Source of the DNA: Stenopsyche tienmushanensis
Taxonomy: Eukaryota > Arthropoda > Insecta > Trichoptera > Stenopsychidae
NCBI GenBank assembly: GCA_008973525.1
Contig: WACJ01000227.1
Coordinates: 62,001 to 126,000 of the forward strand
Direction of reading: 5' to 3'
DNA length: 64,000 bases
The notes under the pieces are model-generated. The model was not told the DNA's origin. It saw nothing but the letters and a program-made list of their open reading frames with translations, and made no database searches. Below are positions 50,501-62,481 of this stretch, piece by piece. The translations under genes were made by a program, and so were the position numbers. The first letter of the stretch is position 1, and each line of letters begins with the position of its first letter.

Positions 50501-53500
50501 TATCGTTATGCTCAGGTATTCACCATATCAGTGGTCTGAAAAGCGGACCGATTGAGCATACGAACCTTATGGCCACTCCGTCCTCTTTTAGGGCTTTTTG
50601 CTGCATTTTCTATGACCGAAACAACGTATCGTTTAGACACATTCTATCATAGTATTTTTTTTACAATAGTAATCGCCGTGTATACGTTACGTCGGGTACT
50701 TTTGGGACTATCTTTGTATATTATTTTAAATCATACATTATAATAGTATTTAATATATTGCATTAATAATAATATTAGTTAACTTTAAAAAATAAATTGG
50801 ATTTCCGTGGAGGGGGGGATAGTCAGATACTTGCCACGGGCGCTTCATTTCCTAGTTATGGCTCTGCTGATTGCAATTATTGCTTTTAGCATAAAAAAGG
50901 AATACAATGAGATTGGAAAGAGTTTCTTTAAAATAAAATCAGTTGAAGTAACAATTTTTCCATACGGAAATAAGGCTGCTTATTCTATCCAACAAGCCAA
51001 TTTTGCTTCTTATCATGTTGCTTGGCATATTGCTAAATAGTAGAAACCACATGAAATTGAAGAGAATTTAGTAAAACCGGTAGCAATACACATGCTTCGT
51101 ATAAACTGTGCTAATAAATATTTAAAAAAAAAATCGAACAAACACTACTGTTAAACGATACTGTTTAAAAACGAATCCATATGTAAATTAAGACCAGTGG
51201 TTTCAGCTATTAACCCTCTCAGGCAGCACTGCAGCAGTGCCTCTCGAGCATCACTCGGATCAAAGCGGTAAATTGAGCGATAGTGGTGTTTATTTAAGTT
51301 TAGCCTAACGAATATCGCTTCATGAATCTCCTAGCATTTTGTGGATCATGTTATGAGATGTCGAATGACACAATGTATTATATGGCGCGTACGCCAGTTG
51401 AACTCTGCCTTCGATAGAGACGCAGTGAAACACAGCGAAATAATCACTTATAGTGAAGATGAGTTCAATTTTTCGTCGATAACGAACGAAATAATATCTT
51501 TACATAGCCAGCTTGTGTATAGGAACGAAGACGAAAGTGACGACGTTAGAGGTGTTAAAAATCGAAAAAACCACCTCTTTTCATCGTTTTTTGTTCAGCA
51601 AATTTGAATAGCATATAGAAAAAAACGATCAGCACTCAAATGATTAAAAACACACCGACGCACTATGCTCATTTTGGATTGCAACCAAAAAAAATTTAAG
51701 AATCCCTGCATTAACACAATTTATATTTATGCACATTTTCATATATCTATTTTTAATCGTCCATAGAAGATAAAAGATTGCGGAACTCCGATTTAAACAC
51801 TATATAAGTTTAAAAAAAATTACCTCTCCAGGAAAAAAGCAGCAATATTTTCTCTCAATGTGCTTTCCAAAAGTCATTTGAAGCAATGACAATCGCATGT
51901 GAACTGTCTCTATAACGTCAAATTCGCAAGCTAGAGAGTGGTTCCGACGGGCCGATTCTCTTCTTGGCATTTTTGACTTTATAGTTTGAAACTTGTTGAA
52001 TGTCTGAGACACCAATCTTTGAAATGAAGAATTCAAATATGAACCGCAAATGTTGTTCATTTGTCGGCATACCTAAAATCAAAACAATACATATTTAAAC
52101 TGCGAAGATCTGGAAACAACAGCATAAAATAATAACAATGTACAATAATCGTTTCTAATGTACTTGACATTTCATTCAGTTCGGCAGCAATTAATTGATA
52201 AATATCCTCGCCGACTGGTACATAAGTTGAATAAAAACCATAAATGTTATCTTGGCAGTTTGTTTAAATACATTGTTCAATATTATGAATACACTTTATA
52301 TTTCTTAAAACATAGTCTCATTATAGCAGTACAAAATGGCTACCATTATTTTCGTGTCGGCGTTTTTCCTATCTTGATTGCACGAAGAGATGAAAAGGAT
52401 TAATTTGTTTATCATCCATTACATAAATAATAAACATTTTATACATACGGATTTTATCTCAACCTATTCTGATATATTCATTATAATTATTAACCAAAAA
52501 ACATGGATTTTAGAGACATGAAAAGCATTGGGTTATTCAGACCACAAAATGGTGGCATTTCCCATTTACAACGCATAAATGATGATAAATTCCTTAATTT
52601 CTTTATGATTACACTTCGTGCGCGTTACTTATCTTTTACCTTTAGAGCAAACATTTTAGATTCTTATAAAAGTATTATATATGATTGTATGTGTGGAAAA
52701 CATCCCCAGTTCTGAAGTAGCTAACCTACAGATAAGATTTCCATGTGGAATGATTCTCAAGCATATTATATAATTGGATAAATTTCAATTATACTATTTT
52801 ATGAGGGCCTTTTTAAGTATTTTTGCTAAAGCGCCACTTTAACCCTTTTATATCGGAGAACATACACATTACGCTCAAATGTAAATTCCTATGCCGCAGC
52901 ATGTAACAAGCTTAATAATTAACCGGACTCAATAAATGGTTTTTGTTGTTCGACTATTTTTGCCTATTAATGTGTTGCGAAAATAAAAGGGAACGGTTAC
53001 CGTGCAAGCCTGCCAATTTACTTCTGAAGGAGTGGATTTGGCAAATGAATGGTGATACTCGGCTAATGACGCCACTCCAGAAGAGTCAAGGGGGAATAAC
53101 AAAATTGTTCAACGATAAGAATGATGCAAATATCTTAATTATCGAAACAAATGCCTGCTCTCAAGACAACACGAACGAAGATCGTCTTAATACAAAAAGT
53201 ACAATCCATCATTTTCTTGCACAGACGCTTAAGTGCATTCCGGATTTGCTTCTACATCAAATAAGGATGTCTCCTTTTCCACGTGCACCTCATCCGAGCG
53301 AATTAAAAACTGGGAAATTGCCGAAATCAAACATATTAAAATAATCGTGTCGGATCGAATAATGACATTTGTTGCGCACACCAGAAGCAGTCTTAATACT
53401 TTCAGCGCAATCTAAATTTTACTCGCATTTATAAAATACAATACTGGATTGTTATCGACGAGGACGATCAAATGAGCGCTGTTCATTTAAATCTAGCTTA

Positions 53501-54661
53501 AAACGCGCAACACATTCACATTTTGCCTGAAAAGTCCCAATTTTGCATCAAATTTTCGACGTGGCATTTTCAATGAGTTATGTTGACGGATTTGCTGACT
53601 AATGTATTTATTCGACGATTACCAAAACGCGTATGTTGAAAGAGTGCATGTTATAATTTTGTAACAACTGAATACACTAAAATTTAGCATGTTGTTTGAG
53701 TTCGAAACTACAGCGAATATTCGGTGATTCGGACATTGCGGGTGGTTTTATTCGATTTGAGCATATCTAAGATGCAATTTATGAACGACTTTGATGAATC
53801 ACAATGGCAATTGTCTTAGGATACTATCTATTGATTCTGTAATGTGGCACTGAGATAAACTGGCATTATATTTCATGAGGCGTTTAATGTACAGTAAATT
53901 GATTTTCGCCTAGCAGATTTTTTCAAATGCTCGCGACGGGGTGATCATTTCATTTATGAGAACATTTTTATGTTAGAATGTTTTAGCATTTTTTGAAGAT
54001 ACATGGGCTATTTTTGATTCGTTTTTCAGTCATTTTTAACGAATTTCGTGATGGGAGCTCAAATTTTAAATGGCGATTTTTTACAGATTTGTAAAATGTA
54101 TGATACTTGCGTTTTGTCAATCGGATTGCGTGCATATCTTCAATTCTGCATATTGGACCTACCTTTGCGATTTTCTATTATCGATGCCGAGTCTAAACGA
54201 TGGCGAATCAGCATTCAAGGAATCAAAACAATAAAAATGAACAGCGCTTGCGAACACTTATAGCTATGGTATGTGATATTTTCCATGTTTAAATTTAAAA
54301 GTTGCCTCGCAAGTATTTGTTTTCAAAAAGCAACGGAGCAACGGCTCAACGGGAGTCGAATTCGGGACTCGGGGGCACGAGAGCGAGGGGAACGAGAGGG
54401 AGGGCGAGGGCGAGTCGCCCGATTTCGTACCATCCTCATGTGAGCCACGGTCTTGTATTTGAGGTGCCTGAAGATCCTCTCGAGCAGCTCCGCGGGCAGG
54501 TCCAGCAGCACCGTGGTGAAGAGCGGCGGCTGAGGAAGCTGCGGCGGCTGGGGGGGCGAGGGCGGCGGCTGAGGAAGCGCCGCTTGCGCTCCTCCGCCCC
54601 CGCCCACGATAGACATCTGCCGGGTAGAGACCATCACCCCCGGGACTGGAAGCCGCCGCAA
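47155..54661 (-). CDS. FBXO28: FBXO28-like F-box protein, six exons, last two exons frame-broken
   Basis: Exon 1 has a Pro-rich N-terminus and an F-box (from residue about 51, LLDLPAELLERIF...). Exon 2 carries the diagnostic FBXO28 segment (MPRRESARRNHSLA, then RLSLLQMTF and CCFFPGE). Exon 3 continues the helical core, exon 4 is Ser/Pro-rich, exon 5 is a long Gln/Glu/Lys coiled coil, and exon 6 ends in a basic nuclear-type tail (HKKRRIQRS). Human FBXO28 has the same order. It is an SCF ubiquitin-ligase adaptor, reported as nuclear, with MYC among its substrates. Exons 1-4 are intact. The last two exons need three one-base corrections, all in short homopolymers, to read through; otherwise translation stops at 48927-48929. 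This is either local sequence error or real decay. Introns hold several transposons. Confidence 0.88.
47581..48835 (+). mobile_element. piggyBac-family element in FBXO28 intron 5
   Basis: Bounded by TTAACCCTTTGAAGTCC (47581) and the inverse of TTAACCCTTTGCGGTCC (ending 48835). Inside, broken + strand frames give GGVDTADQLATSYFF, as in the VGGVDxxDQ motif of piggyBac transposases. A C-terminal Cys-rich piece follows (EKRKQTSLYCDKCEKRSG, then LHSGDCFRN). Only about the C-terminal half of a transposase survives, with stops, so it is dead. Confidence 0.85.
48923..49254 (-). CDS. FBXO28: FBXO28 coding exon 5 (coiled coil), with a frame break near its 3' end
   Basis: Acceptor is ataatag|GTATAA and donor CAG|GTGGGT. 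About 80 residues of Q/E/K-rich coiled coil, then LQYWRSKSP. In the entering frame a TGA (48927-48929) falls four bases before the donor. Losing one G from the GGGG run (C-run at 48967-48970 on +) would give an open frame through the exon that exits in phase 0. Confidence 0.85.
49347..49545 (-). CDS. FBXO28: FBXO28 coding exon 4 (Ser/Pro linker)
   Basis: Acceptor is cgttttag|CT and donor AG|GTATTG. It encodes a low-complexity linker with SPPPSGSNG and PPSPPPP, then a basic start to the coiled coil (RKRIHRIKQGMKR). Confidence 0.9.
49632..49827 (-). CDS. FBXO28: FBXO28 coding exon 3
   Basis: Acceptor is tttcag|ATCCTC and donor CAC|GTAAGT, a near-perfect consensus. It begins ILDEVDSILEYL, matching the helical segment after PGK/E-V in the family, and includes LSTMAMEFF. 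Confidence 0.92.
50353..50866 (+). mobile_element. hAT-like MITE family D, copy 3, with target duplication
   Basis: Ends CAGGTCCGTAAC and, inverted, CAGAGCCATAAC. Flanked by an exact 8-base duplication CTGATTGC (50345-50352 and 50867-50874), the hAT signature. 514 bases, no transposase. It lies within a larger hAT-like unit in FBXO28 intron 2. Confidence 0.85.
51210..51647 (+). mobile_element. candidate TTAA-bounded piggyBac-like MITE
   Basis: TTAACCCTCTCAGGCAGCAC at the left (51210) and a TTAA at the right (51644-51647) preceded by a loosely inverted AGCACTCAAATGA. An 88-residue acidic ORF (51341-51607) inside resembles an N-terminal piece in composition only. Confidence 0.4.
51824..52072 (-). 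CDS. FBXO28: FBXO28 coding exon 2 (core)
   Basis: Acceptor is attttag|GTATGC and donor GAG|GTAATT; exactly 83 codons, residues 78-160. It includes MPRRESARRNHSLA and RLSLLQMTF, the most recognisable FBXO28 stretch. Confidence 0.95.
52957..53195 (+). repeat. interspersed repeat family A, copy 2 (FBXO28 intron 1)
   Basis: Same core as copy 1 but 3'-truncated where a piece of the LINE tail family begins. The 133-residue open frame across this junction is a chance product of the two repeats. Confidence 0.75.
53215..53315 (-). mobile_element. LINE 3'-tail family B, fragment
   Basis: Matches the segment around 24830-24925 (CGCTTAAGTGCAT..CGGAT and CC.GAGCGAATT.). Joined directly to family A copy 2. 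Confidence 0.55.
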
Positions 54662-54680
54662 GGCATCTCGGGCGGCCGAT
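54320..54680. promoter_or_regulatory. CpG-rich island over the FBXO28 first exon
   Basis: A sharp GC and CpG rise in an otherwise AT-rich region covers exon 1 and its donor. It is likely the promoter-proximal region; part of the GC comes from Pro/Gly codons. Confidence 0.55.
54431..54661 (-). CDS. FBXO28: FBXO28 coding exon 1 (Pro-rich N-terminus, F-box start)
   Basis: 77 codons from the ATG at 54661; Met10 and Met16 are alternative starts. A Gly run and a Pro/Gln-rich tract precede the F-box. The donor is ATG|GTACGA, and joining to exon 2 gives MRMVCRQM, matching the family's LRLVCKRM. It lies in a CpG-rich island. Confidence 0.85.
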
Positions 54681-54699
54681 TCTGCTCAGGATTGCCAAC

Positions 54700-57000
54700 C
54701 GAACAACCACCACCACAGACACGAAACGTTTCCAAACGATGCGATCGATTACGACCAAAAATTAACTCCCCTTTTATACCTTCCCTCTTAATACAGCCCA
54801 AAAAATATAAACATTTATTCGCATTTGCTCTTTGTAATCTCATTTAAAATATCAACAATAGTAGAAAATTTATAAAGCGATCTTAACATCTGAAATATAT
54901 TTAAATTTATAACTGCCACGTATGAAAAATAAAAACTGTCCCCACAGACCATGATATTGTGAATATAATTTTTTAAAAAGTAATTGGCGATCAATACTAT
55001 AAAAACCCTATATTACTTACAATTGAAAGGATATTGAACATTCACCTTTTTATTTAGCATAAACCTTCAACAAAAAAGATCTACAAGGCACTACATTTTG
55101 TAAATAATTCAAAAGCGCATATACAAAAGAAATAATAGAAGAATACAAATATGTACGTGACATTAGGCGTGAAATATGAGTAACAGCCTTAACATTTTTC
55201 TAAAATGTACATTCGAATTTCTTGCATATTGAATTGGACTATAATACTTTTTGAAATGTGCCCCAAAATATCACTAACGAATATAATTTAAAAATAAAGC
55301 AAACATAATTAAATATGAGATTTGTAACTATAAACATTGATGGATTCTAAATTGCGCATATATACGCTTATGGCAATTAAGTTTCATAAAAATTGTTTTC
55401 AGTTTAATTTCAAACACATATTATTCCAATTTAGGATTTTTATCAATTACTTTTATTACATTTAGTCATGGACATATTTATATAAAAGGAATAAAAAGAT
55501 TTTGATAACGTTATTAAAATATTTGACATATGTCAATTTTATTATAAATTTTGATACTAGCATTAAATATTAAAAAAAACAACTGACACTATCGATTTTA
55601 TAATTTGTAATAATACAGCAATCAATCTAACGCACATCTCTTCATTTCTATCATAGATCATTTTGGTCTTTAAATCTTTAATTTGATATTATTGCACATT
55701 TGTCTTTGACGTTTTTATTCAGTCAATGTAGATTTTATCATGATGAATCACAACATTGAGTTATATTTGTCTTTATTTAGATTGAATTGAATATTTTTAG
55801 CATCTGGGAGCGTTATCATAATCTTGTAAAAGATTCTTCATTGTAAAAAACTGGCTTATATGCTATACAAATGTAAGAGTTATTATGAAATATTGATTAA
55901 ATTATTATATATTTAAGAGCAGTCTGGTCAAATATGTAAGCTTTTTTGATTTTAGAAATCAATTAAAATATTTCAGTTGTCAAATAAAGATTTAAAAACG
56001 TTATCAGTTATGGGTTCAAATTGTCCAGGAAATGTGACTAATGACTGTAATTTTAAAACATATATTCGCTATGAAAAACCATGTAAAAATGATTGGTATG
56101 CTCTCACAAAAAGGGATTGCTTAAAGCCACCCTAAAAAGCCTTTTATCACTATTTTTTGTCAATTTCATAAGCATTTTAGTTTCACAATCTATTTATGAA
56201 GAATTATGCTTATCTTGCAACAATTTGATTGTGTTGGGATGTGAAATAGAGGCAGGAGTAAAAATGTAAAAACAACGTCGTTAATATTCATTTATTTAAA
56301 TACTTTACAGCAGACATAGTTATATTCGAAGTTTAAAAGTTCATATGTAGTCCTTTAGCGGTCCTGTTAACATTCCAGTTTAATAAAAAAAATGTATAAT
56401 TTACACATAAAATACATCAATATTTTTTTCAATGTAACATAAATTCCCAAATTCACGTTTTAAAAGAAAATCCAATCGAAATATATTTTTATTAATCTGC
56501 ATTCGATCCAATATTTATTCAGTGAAACTCGATTATAACAAACAGGGTGTGAATGACAAACGAGTATACTTTTTCACGTATAACAGTGTCTATATTGTGT
56601 TGGAAAAATTTAAATACATATATGCACTTTTAAAAAATTATATTTTAAAAACATTTGCAAAAATTATTATTTTGGTCCCATAACTTTTGTCGTAAAGGAG
56701 TTTCACCATATGCATTTCATTTTATTTTCATGAAAATTAGGAATTACGATACAATCGAAATTTATAAATACAAAGTGATACATTTTCAGTTTTATTTGAG
56801 TCAATGATGCCTGTTTTTTAAACATTTTAATAGTTTAAAAATAGGACGCTAATATATAAATCATTAGTAGCACCAGAGCTCATCCGTTATTATGAGTACT
56901 CAATTTATTGCAAAGTCTAAAGCTGAATTTGTAACGCGTATTTGTGGCAATATCTAAGAAAACATAATGATTTTTATCCAATTCTTAACAATTCATATAC
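54700..57000. other. AT-rich sequence upstream of FBXO28
   Basis: No ORF or repeat noted beyond simple AT runs. Confidence 0.5.
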
Positions 57001-57465
57001 AGTCGCCCCTCGGTAATCCGGCCCCAGTCTAATCCGGAAGCCCCCTGTAATCCATCATGTCAATACAAATATAGTACAAGTATATGTATGGTAAATGTAT
57101 GTTAATGTAAAACAATGCAAAAGTGTGATTTTGGATTGCCTAAATCGTAATGAATCATTTTGTAAGTTGGCAAATAATTTTGGGCCAGGCAAGAGGCAAA
57201 CTCTTAAGAAAGCTAAACATCCAAAAGTGGAGGAAGCTTTGTACATGTGGTTTATTCAGGAAAGAAACAGGCATATATCTATTTCTGGGACTATATTGGC
57301 CATGAAAGCAAAGTTGTTTTACAAGGAGATAACAAAAAAGACTTTATAGCTAGCAATCCAAAAAAATTCAGACTACAAGGGGTTGGGTGCAGTTACTCTA
57401 CAGTCCGACAAATTGGATAACCCGATATCGACTTGCAAAACGTTTGTCGAATTACCGCGGGTCAA
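57001..57465 (+). mobile_element. pogo/Tigger-like element remnant
   Basis: Starts after TA with CAGTCGCCCCTCGGTAATCC, a Tigger-type end; ATTACCGCGGGT near 57451-57462 may be the other end. The ORF at 57095-57349 has a Psq-like helix-turn-helix and a CENP-B type segment (KHPKVEEALYMWFIQERNRH, then ISGTILAMKAKLFY). The DDE domain is gone. Confidence 0.75.
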
Positions 57466-58270
57466 ATATATATATATAAATTTTTATACATCAAATATAT
57501 CAATATACATATTTTATTTATATAGATATATTTGAACATCTTTTTATTGCATCAACCGTGAACATAAAAAGATCATGTTTATAATATTGATCAGAGGTAA
57601 ATTATCATTTATCTCTATGCAAATATTAACACGATAAAGATCCTATTTATAATTAAAAAAATCATGCATATCTATTAAAACTAACATATACATAACTTTG
57701 TTTGCATGGGCAGATTTTCATTATTGAACTATAAATAACAGTTCGTACGTCAAAAATTACAATAAATAAGAATTCTGCAACTACAGGGATGTATTTGTAT
57801 GATCTTAGTTTAATAAAACAATAATATAAGTTTAATTGTGAAACTTTCATTGGGGACCATATTTTTCATTAACTTAATAAGCAAAATATAATAATATTCG
57901 CAAAATATAGCATATTTTTTTATTTATAAAATGCTAATCAATAGCATCATTTACAATATAACAATTGTAAATTAAGCTTTGTTATATCATTCTGTTATTG
58001 TAATTCTTAAAATATATCAATTAAATTCTTAAGCTTATGGACGTATTTAAGAACCGATTAATGTTTGTGCTTAATAGAGGTATTTAAATAATCAAGTGAT
58101 TTCAGGATAGAATGAATGAAAAAAGCAATGATTTGAATATTAACTTATTCTTGCGAATTGATCACCGAAGTAGAAAAATTAAAGCTATAAAATCGGCCTA
58201 AATCTGACAACGATTGAGATATTAATGGGATAAAAACTGGTTATTCTTTTAAGTACAAATTTAGAATGTG
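57466..58270. other. AT-rich intergenic
   Basis: Nothing recognised apart from a short TATATA run at its left end. Confidence 0.5.
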
Positions 58271-58646
58271 CGTCACATATGTCTTCATCCTAGCCCGGAA
58301 ACACCCTAGCAAGGAAAGGAGGGATTGGACTCTGCATTCCAGAAAGCCGTTAGGACCAAAAAGGTCACTTAGAGTAGTTTTCTGCTGTCTCTACTACTCA
58401 GTCTTTAGAAACCTCCCACACTCCATATCGAAACGGTTGTGAAAGCATTCGTCAATACGTTCATTCAGGATATTCGTTGTGTGAGCGTTTGAAATGAAAC
58501 TCGATGGTAATGCTACCAATATCGAGCGAATGGAGGTGAATGTATGATACAGATGAGATGAATGTAACTCCTTTCATGTGAATGGATTCTGAAGAGGCCC
58601 ATAGTTCTGCAGTGGACTGTTTGTGGCTGCACTATGATGATGATGA
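58271..58646 (+). mobile_element. LINE 3'-tail family B, copy 3
   Basis: Sense copy ending GTGGCTGCACTATGATGATG, an (ATG)n tail typical of RTE-like elements. No coding part is attached. Confidence 0.65.
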
Positions 58647-61600
58647 AATAATATAAAGTTATATCAAGCATTAGCACCGGTTAATTTTAAATTTATATTA
58701 TACGAATTTGAAAAATAAATTATTGAGCGTACATTGGTTTTCTGCCGACAAAATCGTAGTTGTACTGATTGTAAATTAAGTAAAACTCAATGTTATCTAA
58801 AATCTCTCCTCCTGTTTTTACGCATCATGGCTTCTACACATTTCAACTTTCTTGGTAATGTTCCAAGAACGACTCCACCTTCTTTGAACTTACATATATT
58901 ATGTATAAACTATAATTGAGTCTTTAAGAATTAACGCATCCAGTGTGAATCGATGAAGTTTCTCAAGGGGATCAAATCTATTAGCTGGTGTGCAAGAGCA
59001 TATAGCTAGATGTAACTTACAGGATTAATATGAACTCTAAGAATTTAATTTGTGGCAGATCTTCTGTGAGCTGTTGTTTGTTATAGATCGATAAGCTTGA
59101 CTGATTGCTCTGTGATTAGTAAAGTTAAGATTTTGAGAGTCTTTATAGAAAGACATAACAATAGGATGCTCAACTTTATTCGGCCGAGAAGCACACTTTT
59201 TCTGACAAGCATCAGTGATATTTTATCCTCGTATTGTTTGTTGGTTGCTGCAAAAATGTAATTGTAAGTAAAGAGAGTAGTGATGTAGAAGACGAGAATG
59301 AATTGACCAGTGCTGATAGTATATTGGACAATATCCAGTGAAACGATACTAAACAATCGTTTAAACGCATTGGGAAAAGTGGACATCTGATAGAATTACT
59401 TTCCAATATTACCCCGGGTTACGTTCTTAGAAATAACCATAATAAATCCTCATGTTGTGTATCAAAAAGTAACAAATAAGAATATTCCGGGGACTTCTAG
59501 TTATGATCTGTTACCAGAAGAAAATACAAATTTTCTAATGCAGGGAAGGAAGGAAAAATGTCCTAATTGTCCAAGATCACCTCAAATGTGTCTGAACTGT
59601 TTTAGCGAATATATTTTATTTTAATTCTATTTAATTAGATGATGAAAACCGTCACCCAAATACGGGAGATGAGACTCTCATGGAAGAATACCCATCATCT
59701 ATATCTGAGCGATGTTCATGTTAGGGCAAGTTCTGTTTGATACTTAAATCAGAAATTAACAAGTTAATAGGAAAATAGCAATATATCAAATATATTTGAA
59801 ACATACATTTGACTTGAATCTTAATAAGATGACGACTTAAAATCGTAACGTAATAAAACTGTAAAATGAAATTTAAATAATATATATTTTATAAAAGCAT
59901 TTATATTTTAAATATGGACATATTCATAATGTTCCAAGACGAATAAAAATATATACATTAATTTTCAGAATGTACGAATCGTTATATTCAGATGGCACTA
60001 AACGTTCATTTATTTTTCGAGTATCTATATTATAGTTATTCCGATATGAGAGTCGATCAAAGCCTCCGATTAAATACTGCATCATTTAAATGGTTGACTA
60101 GGTACACACGCTTGAATACATTCTGAACATATCTGATCTAACTAATAGAATAACACTAATTTAATAAAATTTGAGACAAAAATATGTGTGCCTGAAAAGC
60201 TCACTGTACAAAGCTAGACAATTGTATTTAAAAAATCTAATATACAAGCAAATAAACTATGTTAAAATCTATGCTTTAAATTATTTTACGAAAAAATAAT
60301 GCACAGTATTTTTTAAGGTTTCATGAAACATTAAATTACACAGGCTTTCCCTCGTTATTTATGGAATGTTAATCAATATAAAATGGCAGTGCTCATAATT
60401 GATTGATAACGAGAGATGAGAAAATTAAGGTTTTTCTAATTAAACGAGTGAAATTAAAACATGAAAATGATCCTGTTGAAGTAAGTTATCATTGTTTTCA
60501 TATTCGTGATATTTTTCAAGAATTTGTTCCCCATAAATACTAAGGAAAGGCTGTATCGTTAAACCTATTGCTAATATTTCAATCCATTTATTAAAGTTCA
60601 GTAGGTATTATATAGTCGGTGTATCATAAAACAGTGAACTGCAAATAAATAAGTCACTGGTAAAAAAACCCATTTTTTCAGAACAAATTTTTATTACTTA
60701 TTTAAATCACAAGATTAATTGTGTAAATTTATAAAAAAAAAAGTACAACAATATCTACCAACATACAGTCGATTGCTATTATTCATATAAACGGTGCGGT
60801 AATAGGCAATAGACGTTACATCTGTATGAGGATAGGTACCACAACCTTTTAACACCTGATGAGACTCAAATAGAAGTACGGAGTTGTTCTAGTTCTTTAT
60901 ATCAAAATCTATTATCCATATTTCATTCGCTACTTTGTACTTATGCGCTATATACAAAAGGAAAATTAGGATAAAACGCATCGACTCTCGGTGATTGTTT
61001 GAAAAATTCTATACTCTTTGAGACGTCTCAATTAAAACTAAAGGTGTCAAAAGATTATTATATGTAAAAGTACATATTTAAATATGTATTTGATGAAGAG
61101 AATTTAAAAATAAATAAATTGAAATATATATCCATTTATATTAATATAAAATATCCAATAACATCAAAAGATAATAAATAAATGCACATATTTTGGATTA
61201 AGTCAACATATAGATAAAATAATGAAATGTGTATGCTATTTCTGCATCGTTAGATAAAACAATAATTGCGTTTAAATTTTTTTTTCTCATCAAATGATAA
61301 TTATTTTTTAACAAAATGTATTTAGTTTTGTTGATTACAATTTTTTTTTAGTATTTGGCATACATCATTATAGCTCATATCACCATCAGACTGGTCCTGA
61401 TTGCGATATCTAAACTAACAAAAAACTCTAAAATAAATAATATAGAACAAAACTAAATATTTTTTATTTGATTTCCATAATAATTAAGAAGTTCTATCAA
61501 GCGTTACCACCAGATCATTGTAAATTTATAAATACAATTGTATTTAATCATTGATTAAAATTGAAATAACCCATTGGAATTGTTTAAAACTAATAGATTA

Positions 61601-61773
61601 AAAATCTATCAAAAAGAAAAAATAAATCCTTTATGTAATTTTTAATCTTATGGACTAGTCACTAGAAAATTTGTAATCAGTAAAAATACAGATGTGCATA
61701 TAATAATACTTCACAATCCTACAAAAGCTAAATTTTGTACATATTTCAACAGTTCAATAAAGAAAAATTGCAC
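58647..61773. other. intergenic, likely includes the Pdxdc1 3' UTR
   Basis: Apart from the Cys-rich fragment at 59.5 kb, no gene is supported. The - strand has an AATAAA at about 61460, some 310 bases past the Pdxdc1 stop. Confidence 0.4.
59454..59624 (+). mobile_element. possible piggyBac-like Cys-rich C-terminus
   Basis: A short open frame ends KCPNCPRSPQMCLNCF before a stop. CxxC....CxxC spacing after a basic stretch resembles the Cys-rich tail of piggyBac-like transposases. The motif is short; a zinc-binding piece of another element is possible. Confidence 0.3.
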
Positions 61774-62008
61774 TTAGGTTTTATTGTTATCTGTAGTTGC
61801 TATCTTATTGTCTTCGGTTGTGACTGGGGTTGCTGTTGATGCGCCTGGTACCGTCGTTGTTGAACTATGACTGGAATTTCTTGAATGCGATAAATCTAAA
61901 CTCTCCGGTAATTTAACGCCTTCACCTACCGGTGTTTGAACCATTGCTGGAGGAGGCGCCTTTGAAACACCATGAGGGATTGTACCGCTAGGTATTTGCA
62001 TATGATAC
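61774..62008 (-). CDS. Pdxdc1: Pdxdc1 terminal coding exon
   Basis: Acceptor is cgtttaag|GT, joining NIYK to YHMQIP. The rest is a Ser/Thr/Pro-rich disordered tail and a TAA stop. Confidence 0.85.
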
Positions 62009-62481
62009 CTTAAACGAATGTAAAAAATACGCATTGAAAACAAGAAACAGCGAGGGAAAATGAGCTTTAAAAATCGACATACTTATAAATATTTTCAGTA
62101 GATTCTAGAGTGCCCTGTCGAAGGTTTAAAGTACGCCCACGCACACCTGCCGGAGGAGGTGGGCTCCACCAATCTACCACGCGACCGAAAACGGGAACAT
62201 GGCGTAAAAGACCTTCTTGCCATAATCGTTCAGTGGTTTCACGTTGTAAATCCATAGTAGCAGCCTCGATGCCTGATTGTTAAATGACAAAAAAATTATA
62301 TCTAACTCTATCGTATTGATATTCAAAAAAGAAATAAATGTAAAATAATTATAATATACCTTTTTTGACAATCTCTGTCATCGATTCTAAAACTTTTGAA
62401 TTTTCCTCAAATTCTTTTCCTACACTTACTACAAGATTAAGTAATTCTTCAACATCAGTATCAGCAGTGACCATACCAAAT
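61774..62481 (-). CDS. Pdxdc1: Pdxdc1-like PLP-decarboxylase domain protein, last three coding exons
   Basis: Three exons join in frame to the C-terminal region of a PDXDC1-like protein. Diagnostic features are the EESSKVLE-like helix (here EENSKVLESMTEIVKKGIE), the LRHVPVFGRVVDWWSP segment and GRTLNLRQGTLESTENIY, which match the vertebrate PDXDC1 C-terminus as I remember it. The tail (VGEGVKLPESLDLSHSRN, then Ser/Thr-rich) is disordered and ends TAA at 61776-61774. The PLP-binding decarboxylase domain lies in upstream exons outside the window, so catalytic residues cannot be judged. The gene continues to the right beyond 62481; the intron there contains a LINE fragment and a family A repeat. 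No frame break is seen. Confidence 0.85.
62083..62272 (-). CDS. Pdxdc1: Pdxdc1 exon (second from last)
   Basis: Acceptor is acaatcag|GC and donor TATAA|GTATGT. It carries the conserved VPVFGRVVDWWSP and GRTLNL segments. Confidence 0.9.
62360..62481 (-). CDS. Pdxdc1: Pdxdc1 exon (third from last)
   Basis: Acceptor is atttcag|ATTTGG and donor AAAAAAG|GTATAT. It encodes FGMVTADTDVEELLNLV and a charged helix. Confidence 0.85.

Larger units (their letters stand above)
50194..51708 (+). mobile_element. outer hAT-like element in FBXO28 intron 2, host of nested insertions
   Basis: Starts CAGGGTTTCTTAATCTGTGG and ends in the inverse of CAGGGATTCTTAAA (51695-51708). The CAGGG-TTTCTTAA...GGGTC end is typical of hAT elements. 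Inside are the 8-base-flanked MITE (50353-50866) and a TTAA-bounded unit (51210-51647). I do not see a clear target duplication for the outer pair, so pairing of the two ends is tentative. Confidence 0.5.

Noticed and set aside
52943..53344. 133-residue ORF in FBXO28 intron 1
   Set aside because: It spans a junction of two repeat families (A and B); copies elsewhere do not keep the frame.
54302..54847. 181-residue + strand ORF rich in Arg, Gly and Pro
   Set aside because: It is antisense to FBXO28 exon 1 in a CpG-rich Pro/Gly-coding stretch; such sequence opens frames on both strands. The F-box match on the - strand is decisive.
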